Part shown: positions 19,140 to 26,480 of the stretch, piece by piece
How the letters are laid out: each line of letters begins with the position of its first letter
Position numbering within the stretch: position 1 is the first letter of the stretch
Assembly (NCBI GenBank): GCA_020438845.1
Contig: JAGQTV010000061.1
Coordinates: forward strand, 1-64,000
Direction: 5' to 3'
DNA from: Mycobacterium sp.
GTDB taxonomy: Bacteria; Actinomycetota; Actinomycetes; Mycobacteriales; Mycobacteriaceae
DNA: 64,000 bases
The notes under the pieces: model-generated
What the model saw: the letters and a program-made list of their open reading frames with translations, nothing else
Database searches by the model: none
What the model was told of the DNA's origin: nothing
Program-made: the position numbers and the translations under genes

Positions 19140-19835
19140 ATGGACCTGGCGCAAACCATCTTCGACATCGCCGCGATGCCCGCACGGGTTGGCCTGGCGG
19201 CCGCCGACGCCAGCCTAGAAGTCGCCAATGCGGCCGTCACCATAGCGCGGCGGGGTCTGGGTGACACCACCGTGGGCTCTGCACGCGACTCGGTCACCAA
19301 TCTGCTGGGTTTGAATGAAACCCTCGAACGCGCGAACCGATTTGCCGCATACCTCGAGGAGGACGCCCCACTTAACCGGGCACTGGCCCCGGAAGGCCCA
19401 GTCGACCGCCTCCTGCGGCCGGGCGGTTTGATCGACCGGCTGACAGCGCCCGACGGGGTGCTGGAACGGCTCACCGAAGAGGGCGGCGGGCTGGACCGCG
19501 CGCTCGCACCCGGGGGTCTGGTGGACCAGTTGTTCGACGAAAACGGGCTCATCGAACGCGTCCTCGCCGAGGACGGCCTAGCGGACCGACTGCTGGCCGA
19601 GGGCGGCGTGATCGACAAGCTGACCGCCAAGAACGGACCCCTTGAGCAGTTGGCCACCGTCACCGACACACTCAACCGGCTGACCCCAGGCCTGGAGGCG
19701 TTGGCCCCGACGATCGAGACCCTGCGCGAGGCGGTGGTAACGCTGAGCTTGGTGGTGAACCCGCTGAGCAATATCGCCGAGCGGATTCCGCTGCCCGGCC
19801 GGCGGCGTTGGCCATTCCGCGAGGACGAAGAGTAA
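19140..19835 (+). CDS. Decapeptide-repeat protein of unknown function
   Basis: The protein has 231 residues and probably corresponds to Rv0756c. Residues 75-174 form ten contiguous 10-residue units with the pattern [GDEN]-G-x-[LIV]-[DE]-[RQK]-L-x-x-[PE], for example GGLIDRLTAP and DGLADRLLAE. The flanks are helical (residues 1-70 and 175-215), and the C-terminus is basic then acidic. There is no signal peptide or membrane segment. The exact spacing suggests a short-turn solenoid or a rod-like scaffold. It is divergent from phoP and shares its PhoP box region. I do not know its function. Confidence 0.75.
   Translation: MDLAQTIFDIAAMPARVGLAAADASLEVANAAVTIARRGLGDTTVGSARDSVTNLLGLNETLERANRFAAYLEEDAPLNRALAPEGPVDRLLRPGGLIDRLTAPDGVLERLTEEGGGLDRALAPGGLVDQLFDENGLIERVLAEDGLADRLLAEGGVIDKLTAKNGPLEQLATVTDTLNRLTPGLEALAPTIETLREAVVTLSLVVNPLSNIAERIPLPGRRRWPFREDEE
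19362..19661 (+). repeat. Ten in-frame 30-bp repeats coding the decapeptide array
   Basis: Ten units of 30 bp with no insertions encode the residues 75-174 array. The repeats are diverged at the nucleotide level but keep strict periodicity. Confidence 0.75.
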
Positions 19836-19874
19836 ACCGTTAGGCTGCTGTAACGGTCAGTCGCTGGCCGTACT

Positions 19875-19946
19875 GCCTCCTTAGCTCAGTGGTAGAGCAC
19901 TCGCCTTGTAAGCGAGCGGTCGTCAGTTCAATCCTGACAGGGGGCT
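19875..19946 (+). tRNA. tRNA-Thr (anticodon UGU)
   Basis: A 72-nt cloverleaf without encoded CCA. The acceptor stem is GCCTCCT with AGGGGGC, the D-loop is AGCTCAGTGGTAGAGC, the anticodon stem is CTCGC/GCGAG with loop CTTGTAA, and the T-arm is TTCAATC. The anticodon TGT is at 19907-19909. It sits at the junction between two blocks that are apart in M. tuberculosis as I recall. Confidence 0.95.
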
Positions 19947-19949
19947 CAG

Positions 19950-20959
19950 TTACTCAGTCCGGTCAGGCTCAGGGACTTTGGGTGAATAGTGAATTCCCTT
20001 GCCGCGTTCGCTCTCTGGTGGGAGGTTTCGCGCCGGGGTCTCCACCAGAGGAGCATCCGACGGGAGCCGCCCCTGCGCCCGGTCCCATCCGGCACGGGCC
20101 CGCGGGTGCATCCGCCGTCGCCGGGGCACGCATTTGAACGCAAAGTTCACCGCCCGCCCGAACAGCCGATGAAACCATTCGTCGCGTCCAGACCAGGAGT
20201 ACCCCATCAACTCGCGCACCGGTTCGTCGTAAAGTCCGACCGTCAGCCACACCACAAATGGGTTCGTGACAAACAGGAACGCCGACCACGCCAGATCCGG
20301 GATCCACTCACCGTTGGGCGGCTTCGGCATCGAGGACAGATCGAGAACTTGCTGTGCGGCCCAGGTGTTCTCCAGCACCTCCCGGCACATCCGGTTCCGG
20401 AAACCTGAAAGTCCTCCCAGGTTTCCGGAACCGGCTGCATGCTCATCCCATACATGCGGTACCAGGTGATGTGTTCCTCGAACAGTTGCCGCTTGTCAGC
20501 CTCGGTGAGCCCGTCGCCGAAGTGCTCAGCGGTCAGGATGGTGCCCATGAAGAAGGTAGCGTGCGCCCAGTAGAAGACGTCGGGATTCAACGCGCTGTAA
20601 CGTCGCCCTTTTTCGTCGACTCCCTTGATCGTGATGTGGTAATCGCGCACCTGCGCACCCGTCGTCGGCGCACGATCACCGTCGAAGACGACCCCGCCGA
20701 TGGGATACAAGGAGCGGAATAGTCGTGGGATGCGCTCCGTGAAAAAGATCGAGTGGTCCTTCACCGCCGCCCCGAGTTGGGGATGCATGTTCTGCATGGA
20801 CCCAGCCCACGGGCCCTGTAATAGGCCACGCCAGTCGCCGAAAAGCTTCCAGGTCAGCGAATCAAGGCCAAGGGGGATCGGGCGATCGTCGTAGCGGCCG
20901 CCGCTGACCGGACGGCCTGATGTCGTCAACGACTCAGCGATCGATTCCACTGGTGGCAC
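19950..20959 (-). pseudogene. DUF2236 (MpaB/latex-clearing-like) oxygenase, frameshifted
   Basis: Two overlapping frames encode one DUF2236 protein. The N-terminal part (20959 down to about 20400) has FGDWRGLLQGPWAGSMQNMHP, HATFFMGT and MSMQPVPETWEDF. The C-terminal part continues in another frame from RMCREVLENTWAAQQVLDL to the stop at 19950. One missing base near 20398-20405 explains the break: adding a T would read DFQ-VFRNRM-CREVL. The junction lies at a perfect 16-bp inverted repeat (20391-20406 and 20419-20434). DUF2236 proteins are heme-dependent oxidases. This could be a true pseudogene or a sequencing error. Confidence 0.75.
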
Positions 20960-20976
20960 AAAGCCAGCGTGCCGGA

Positions 20977-21432
20977 CTAGCCCCCACCCGCCGCAGAATC
21001 CGCCGCCGCCTGTTCCGCCGCCGCTTGAGCCGCTTGAGCCGCTGCCTGTTGCTGAGCGTACTGCTCCTCAGCCTGCTCTCGAGCAGCCCGACCCTCCGGA
21101 CTGGCCAGAGAGTTCCCCGGAGCATTGGCCGTGGCGAACGGGTAATTGCAGTTCAAATCCACCATCACCACGCTGCCTCTGTTGCTGCCACTGGAGTTCA
21201 GCAACGTCGCCTTGTGCGAACCGCTGACAATGCAATTGTAAGTGGACAAATACGTACCTTGCCGCGATGCGATCACCGGCCTTGCACCCGAGCCCCAGAT
21301 CTGACCCGAGGCCTCGCCGTAGGTCATTCCCTTGTATTCGTTGACCGCGGACGCGGGTCCGCACCCGAACACGGCAAACAACGCGGCCACTCCGCTGATC
21401 ACCGCACCGCCGCGGACCAGGGCCTTTTTCAC
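20977..21432 (-). CDS. Small secreted protein with Ala/Gln-rich tail
   Basis: The protein has 151 residues from the GTG at 21432, supported by GGAGG 8 nt before it. The signal peptide covers about 30 residues (VKKALVRGG then a hydrophobic stretch ending in PASA). The mature part has MTYGEASGQI, typical of small mycobacterial secreted proteins that sample a PASTA-like or DUF732-like fold, and two Cys (YNC, LNC) that could pair. The last 40 residues are Ala/Gln-rich and helical. The gene ends 17 bp before the DUF2236 start. Function unknown. Confidence 0.7.
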   Translation of the reverse strand: MKKALVRGGAVISGVAALFAVFGCGPASAVNEYKGMTYGEASGQIWGSGARPVIASRQGTYLSTYNCIVSGSHKATLLNSSGSNRGSVVMVDLNCNYPFATANAPGNSLASPEGRAAREQAEEQYAQQQAAAQAAQAAAEQAAADSAAGGG

Positions 21433-21532
21433 CGTTGCTACCTCCAGCATCAACAAAAAACGATGTCCCCAAATATACCGTCGCCGACACACCTGCGCAC
21501 TACCTCTCGACATGCCGCAAACGTAGATGAAC

Positions 21533-21562
21533 TTGAATGTCACCGTCCGACACAGATATATT
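21533..21562 (+). promoter_or_regulatory. Predicted sigma-A-type promoter of desA1
   Basis: TTGAAT (21533-21538) and TATATT (21557-21562) are separated by 18 bp. They precede a short 5' leader and the GGAGGA ribosome-binding site of desA1. Confidence 0.5.
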
Positions 21563-21597
21563 GGTGCAACCAAGAGGTACAGATAACCGGAGGACCA

Positions 21598-22596
21598 ATG
21601 TCCCAAGAGTTGCCCAACGTCGATCTGCTGCGCGAGCTTGAGCCCGTCGCTGAAAAGCTGATCAACCGGCACATGTCGATGTTCAAGGAATGGAACCCCC
21701 ACGATTACATCCCGTGGTCGGATGGCAAGAACTACTACGCCCTGGGCGGAGAGGACTGGCATCCCGAGCAAGCCCAGCTCTCCGAAGTGGCCCGCACCGC
21801 CCTGGTGCAGAACCTCCTCACCGAGGACAACCTGCCCGCCTACCACCGCGAGATCGCAATGAACTTCTCGATGGACGGCCCTTGGGGCTACTGGGTGAAC
21901 CGCTGGACCGCTGAAGAGAACCGCCACGGCATCTCCATCCGCGACTACCTGGTGGTCACCCGCAACTGCGACCCGATCGAACTCGAAGAGCTGCGGATGG
22001 AACAGATGACTCGCGGTTTCTCCCCCGGCCAGAACCAGCAGGGTGACCTGTTCGCGGAGAGCATCTTCGACTCGGTGATGTACGTCAGCTTCCAAGAACT
22101 GGCCACCCGGGTGTCGCACCGCAACACCGGCAAAGCCTGCCAGGAGCCGGTCGCCGAGCAGCTTCTCGCGCGAATCTCCCACGACGAGAACCTGCACATG
22201 ATCTTCTACCGCGACGTCAGCGAAGCCGGCTTCGACGTTGCCCCCAACCAGGCAATGCGCTCGCTTCACCGGGTGCTGCGCAACTTCAAGATGCCTGGGT
22301 TCACGGTTCCAGAATTCCGCCGCAAGGCCGTGATCATCGCCATGGGCGGGGTTTACGACCCGCGGATCCACCTCGACGATGTGGTGATGCCGGTGCTCAA
22401 GAAGTGGCGCATCTTCGAACGCGACGACTTCACCGGCGAGGCTGCCAGGATGCGCGACGACCTCGCTGACCTGTTGAAGGAACTCGAGGAGACCTGCGAC
22501 AGGTTCGAGGACGCCAAGGCGCGCAAACTTGAGCGCGACGCCCGGCTCGCTGAGAAGCGTGCCGCCAAGGCGCAGTTGGCCGGAGCAACCACATAG
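21598..22596 (+). CDS. desA1: Acyl-ACP desaturase DesA1
   Basis: The protein has 332 residues. The di-iron ligand motifs are EENRH near residue 106 and DENLH near residue 200, both complete. DesA1 is an essential mycobacterial desaturase linked to mycolic acid synthesis. GGAGGA lies just upstream of the ATG at 21598. The C-terminal 50 residues are highly charged and helical (EELEETCDRFEDAKARKLER). A strong hairpin immediately after the stop (22620-22660) probably ends its transcript. Confidence 0.93.
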   Translation: MSQELPNVDLLRELEPVAEKLINRHMSMFKEWNPHDYIPWSDGKNYYALGGEDWHPEQAQLSEVARTALVQNLLTEDNLPAYHREIAMNFSMDGPWGYWVNRWTAEENRHGISIRDYLVVTRNCDPIELEELRMEQMTRGFSPGQNQQGDLFAESIFDSVMYVSFQELATRVSHRNTGKACQEPVAEQLLARISHDENLHMIFYRDVSEAGFDVAPNQAMRSLHRVLRNFKMPGFTVPEFRRKAVIIAMGGVYDPRIHLDDVVMPVLKKWRIFERDDFTGEAARMRDDLADLLKELEETCDRFEDAKARKLERDARLAEKRAAKAQLAGATT

Positions 22597-22619
22597 CTCC
22601 GCCGGAACGCACGCCACAC

Positions 22620-22660
22620 ACCGGGCTGCGGATCGGGTCACTGACCCTCCGCAGCCCGGT
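22620..22660 (+). terminator. Strong hairpin, likely desA1 terminator, inside the dus 5' region
   Basis: ACCGGGCTGCGGA (22620-22632) pairs fully with TCCGCAGCCCGGT (22648-22660). Inside is a second stem, GGGTC/GACCC, with an ACT loop. A GGTTTTGG tract follows. The 3' arm ends at the GTG start of the dus gene. The same bases also encode residues that resemble the conserved N-terminus of Dus. Confidence 0.7.
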
Positions 22661-23759
22661 GGTTTTGGCACCCATGGCAGGAGTGACCAACGTCGCCTTC
22701 CGGACGTTGTGCCGCGAGATCGAATGCCGCCGAGTCGGGACCGTAAGCGGCCTGTATGTCTGCGAAATGGTCACAGCACGCGCATTGGTCGAGCGCCAAC
22801 CCGTCACCATGCACATGACGACGTTCGCGCCAGATGAATCGCCGCGCTCCCTCCAGCTGTACACCGTGGATCCGGCGACCACCTACGAGGCGGCGAGGAT
22901 GATCGTCGACGAGCATCTTGCCGACCACATCGACATGAACTTCGGCTGCCCGGTGCCCAAGGTCACCCGACGCGGTGGTGGGGCGGCTCTGCCCTATAAA
23001 CGCCGCTTGTTCGGCCAGATCGTCGCCGCCGCCGTGCGCGCTGTCGAGGGCACGCCGATTCCGGTGACCGTGAAGTTCCGCATCGGAATCGACGACGACC
23101 ACCCCACTCACCTCGACGCCGGCCGGATCGCCGAGCAGGAGGGCGCTGCTGCAGTGGCCCTGCATGCCCGCACGGCCGCCCAGCGCTACTCCGGCAGCGC
23201 CGACTGGCACCAGATCGCTCGCCTGAAAGAAGCCGTGACCACGATCCCGGTTCTCGGCAACGGTGACATCTTCGACGCCGACGACGCGCTGGCGATGATG
23301 GCTACCACCGGCTGCGACGGGGTCGTTATCGGTCGGGGTTGCCTGGGCCGGCCGTGGCTGTTCGCCGAGTTGTCCGCCGCATTCACCAACCTCCCCGCAC
23401 CAGAACCGCCAAACCTCGGAGAGGTGGCCGACGTTATCCGCCGACACGGAGCCCTCCTGACTGCCCACTTCGGCGAGGACAAAGGTATGCGCGATATCCG
23501 CAAGCACATCGCGTGGTACCTGCACGGCTTCCCTGCCGGCTCCGACTTGAGGCGTGCTCTGGCCCTGGTGACAACGCGTGATGAACTCGACGGCCTATTG
23601 GACCAACTTCAGCGCGACGTGCCGTTCCCCGCCGTTGGGTCCGGTCCCCGTGGTCGGCAAGGCTCCGCGGCGTCAGTGAGCCTGCCCGAGGGCTGGCTGG
23701 ACGATCCTGACGACTGCACCGTCCCGGCTGGTGCTGAGGTGATGAGCTCCGGGGGATGA
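22659..23759 (+). CDS. tRNA-dihydrouridine synthase family protein
   Basis: FMN-dependent reductase of tRNA uridine. The protein has 366 residues from the GTG at 22659. Motifs: LAPMAGVTN, MNFGCP with the catalytic Cys, VKFRIG, HARTAAQRYSG, NGDI and GRGCLGRPW. It matches Rv0823c. The usual first strand (LRIGSLTLRSP here) is encoded upstream of the GTG, but no ATG, GTG or TTG precedes it in frame before a stop. A CTG (22626) or ATA (22593) may be used, or the start was lost. Confidence 0.8.
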   Translation: MVLAPMAGVTNVAFRTLCREIECRRVGTVSGLYVCEMVTARALVERQPVTMHMTTFAPDESPRSLQLYTVDPATTYEAARMIVDEHLADHIDMNFGCPVPKVTRRGGGAALPYKRRLFGQIVAAAVRAVEGTPIPVTVKFRIGIDDDHPTHLDAGRIAEQEGAAAVALHARTAAQRYSGSADWHQIARLKEAVTTIPVLGNGDIFDADDALAMMATTGCDGVVIGRGCLGRPWLFAELSAAFTNLPAPEPPNLGEVADVIRRHGALLTAHFGEDKGMRDIRKHIAWYLHGFPAGSDLRRALALVTTRDELDGLLDQLQRDVPFPAVGSGPRGRQGSAASVSLPEGWLDDPDDCTVPAGAEVMSSGG

Positions 23760-23854
23760 GCGCTAGCCTCTTCTCAGGTTGAGTCAGTACCATCTGACCA
23801 TTCGGACCCTGGGTCCACGGTGCCCTGAGACCGGCACCTCGTGTACGTAGTGCA

Positions 23855-25732
23855 GTGACGCACGTCGTGAATTCCACCGAACCGGAGGCTGGCTGGAAGA
23901 TGAGTGACGGTGGTACCGCCTCTCCCCCGCCGCCCTCCGACGGGGGTCCGTGGGAGCGCGTTTCGGCACAGCAGCCACCCGGCAACCACAGCCAGGGCGT
24001 ACCCGTCGCTGAACTGATTGCACGAGTCAACGCCAGCCGACAGCCCGATCTAGCCACTTACCGTAGCCCAGCTGGCGGTCGACTCAACAGCTCGGACCGC
24101 ACGCCCACAACTGCCGCGCGGAGGCGGCACGTGGGGCACCTGATTGCCCGTTCGGCGACGGTACTGGTCGCCGTCTCCGCCCTTGCAATGACCGGTGCCG
24201 CCTGGCAATGGCAGTCCGCCAAAGACAGACTCCTGACCAGCATCGCAGCCCTGGACCCCGATTCCAGCGACATCCGTGACCCCAGCGCCCAAGTCGGCGA
24301 CGAAAACTTCCTGATCATCGGGGTCGACAGTCGGATCGGCGCCAACAGCGAGATGGGGGCCGGCGATACCGAGATCGTCGAGGGCGCCCGTTCGGACACC
24401 ATCATGCTGGTGAACATCCCGGCCAGCCGCAAACGGGTGGTTGCTGTGTCTTTCCCCCGCGACCTTGCGATTTCCCCGATGAATTGCCAGGCCTGGAACC
24501 CCGAAACCGGCAAGTACGGACCCGTCTACGACCAGTCCAGTGGCGAGTGGAGCGATAACGAACGCTTGACCGGCACCAAACTCAACTCCGCGTACGCCTT
24601 CGGCGGCCCCAAATGCCTGGTGAAGGTGATCCAGAAGATCTCCGGTCTGGCTATCAACCGGTTCATGGCCGTCGACTTCGCTGGCTTCGCCAAGATGGTG
24701 GATGCGATCGGCGGTGTCGAGGTGTGCAGCACCACCCCTCTCGAGGACGGCGAGCTAGGCACAGTGCTGGCGACGGCCGGCCGCCAAACTGTCGACGGCA
24801 CAACAGCGCTGAATTACGTCCGTGCCCGTACCATCGAAAGCGAGGGGAACGGCGACTACGGCCGCATCAAACGCCAACAACTCTTCCTGGCGTCGCTAAT
24901 GCGATCCATCATTTCCACCGAGACCCTGTTCAACATCGAGCGACTCGACGGCGTAGTTAACACCTTCATCGAGGACACCTACGTCGACAACGTCAAGACC
25001 CGTGATCTCGTCCAACTCGGGCAATCACTTCAGGGAATCAACGCCGGGCACATCACCTTCGTAACGCTGCCCACCACGGGCCAGCCCGACGACGAGGGCA
25101 ACGAGGTACCCCGCACACAAGACATCCGGGCGCTGTTCGACGCAATCATCGACGACAAGCCACTGCCCGGCGAGAACGACAACAACGAGACGCTGAGCCC
25201 GTTGACCGCGGCGACGATGTCCACCGCCACGACCAGCGAGTCCGTCTCTCCGGAATCCTCGGCCGACATCTCGTCCGGCGTCGAGTCCGATCAGTTGCTC
25301 ACCACTACCGAAAGGGTCAAGGTGGTCGCCGGAGACCCTCGTGACATCACCATGCAGGTCGGTAACGCCACCGAGACCGCGGGTTTGGCCACGGCTGCTA
25401 CCCAGGAGTTCGAAGCCTACGGGTTCAAAGTCCTGGACCCGGACTATTCCGACTGGGGAACCAAGTCGACCACGACCGTCTACTACTCCCTAGGTAACGA
25501 GCAGGCCGCCGCGACCGTTGCCGCGACGCTACCCGGCGCCAGGATCGAGCGGATCAATGGACTCGGCGAGACGGTGCAGGTGGTGCTGGGATCCGACTTC
25601 AAAGTCGTCAAGTATCCGCAGGCCAGTGGAACAGCGCTGAGCGTCTCGGTCACTCACACCGGCAGCAGCACTCCAACCAAGCTGCCACTAGATCTCACCG
25701 TGACCAACGGCGCTGACGTAACCTGCGAATGA
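23855..25732 (+). CDS. LytR-CpsA-Psr (LCP) family cell-wall ligase with LytR_C domain
   Basis: LCP enzymes attach arabinogalactan-type polymers to peptidoglycan. The protein has 625 residues: a Pro-rich cytosolic head, one membrane segment near residues 95-117, the LCP domain about 150-390 with GARSDTIML and the catalytic Arg region SFPRDLA, an acidic Ser/Thr linker, and a C-terminal LytR_C domain near 490-595. Start is GTG at 23855. An ATG at 23900 is an alternative. It matches Rv0822c. Confidence 0.88.
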   Translation: MTHVVNSTEPEAGWKMSDGGTASPPPPSDGGPWERVSAQQPPGNHSQGVPVAELIARVNASRQPDLATYRSPAGGRLNSSDRTPTTAARRRHVGHLIARSATVLVAVSALAMTGAAWQWQSAKDRLLTSIAALDPDSSDIRDPSAQVGDENFLIIGVDSRIGANSEMGAGDTEIVEGARSDTIMLVNIPASRKRVVAVSFPRDLAISPMNCQAWNPETGKYGPVYDQSSGEWSDNERLTGTKLNSAYAFGGPKCLVKVIQKISGLAINRFMAVDFAGFAKMVDAIGGVEVCSTTPLEDGELGTVLATAGRQTVDGTTALNYVRARTIESEGNGDYGRIKRQQLFLASLMRSIISTETLFNIERLDGVVNTFIEDTYVDNVKTRDLVQLGQSLQGINAGHITFVTLPTTGQPDDEGNEVPRTQDIRALFDAIIDDKPLPGENDNNETLSPLTAATMSTATTSESVSPESSADISSGVESDQLLTTTERVKVVAGDPRDITMQVGNATETAGLATAATQEFEAYGFKVLDPDYSDWGTKSTTTVYYSLGNEQAAATVAATLPGARIERINGLGETVQVVLGSDFKVVKYPQASGTALSVSVTHTGSSTPTKLPLDLTVTNGADVTCE

Positions 25733-25788
25733 CAGCCGTTCACCGCGAATTCAATTTTGCGCTTCCTGCCTTCAGCTAGTTCGGCACG

Positions 25789-25794
25789 TAGGCT
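25789..25794 (+). promoter_or_regulatory. -10 box of a leaderless start for phoU
   Basis: TAGGCT ends 6 nt before the ATG at 25801, and there is no ribosome-binding site. Confidence 0.5.
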
Positions 25795-25800
25795 TACCAG

Positions 25801-26466
25801 ATGCGCACCGCCTACCACGAGCAGCTTGCGGCGCTGACCCAGCAACTCGCTGAGATGTGTCGGATGGCCGGAGTCGCGATGGAACGCGCCACTCAGGCCC
25901 TGCTTCAGGCTGACTTGGTGCTTGCCGAGCAGGTCATCGGGGACCACGAGAAACTATCCACCGCCAGCGCCCGCGCCGAGGAAGCGGCCTTCGTACTGCT
26001 CGCCCTGCAGGCCCCGGTAGCCGGCGACCTCCGGGCCATCGTCAGCTCGATCCAAATCGTCGCCGATGTGGAGCGGATGGGCGCCCTGGCTCTGCACGTC
26101 GCCAAAATCGCCCGACGGCGCCATCCCCAACACACACTGCCCGAGGAAGTCAACGGCTACTTCGCTGAAATGGGCAGGGTTGCAGTCGAATTAGGCGACA
26201 GCGCTCGCGAAGTCATCCTCTCCCGCGATCCCGAGAAAGCGGCAAGAATCCGCGAGGAAGACGATGCGATGGACGACCTGCATCGCCACCTGTTCAGCGT
26301 GCTCATGGATCGGGAGTGGCGGCACGGCGTAGCCTCAGCCGTCGACATCACGCTGCTAGGCCGCTTCTACGAGCGTTTCGCCGACCACGCTGTCGAAATC
26401 TCCCGACGAGTGATCTTCCAAGTAACCGGGCAGTTGCCAGCGGAGGAAGAGATCGCGACCTATTAG
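25801..26466 (+). CDS. phoY2: Phosphate transport regulator PhoU (PhoY2)
   Basis: The protein has 221 residues with two PhoU three-helix repeats (first near residues 10-105, second near 115-210). The metal-binding patterns E/DxxxD are present ([11 protein letters not shown] in the second). It signals phosphate status to the SenX3-RegX3 system in mycobacteria and affects persistence. In M. tuberculosis (Rv0821c) phoT follows it; here a low-G+C asparagine synthase gene converges instead, with 14 bp between stop codons. Confidence 0.92.
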   Translation: MRTAYHEQLAALTQQLAEMCRMAGVAMERATQALLQADLVLAEQVIGDHEKLSTASARAEEAAFVLLALQAPVAGDLRAIVSSIQIVADVERMGALALHVAKIARRRHPQHTLPEEVNGYFAEMGRVAVELGDSAREVILSRDPEKAARIREEDDAMDDLHRHLFSVLMDREWRHGVASAVDITLLGRFYERFADHAVEISRRVIFQVTGQLPAEEEIATY

Positions 26467-26480
26467 GGCGGACCTGGCGA

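Noticed and set aside
21433-22671. Upstream extension of the secreted protein frame across desA1
   Set aside because: The true start is the GTG at 21432 with GGAGG; the rest is antisense to desA1.
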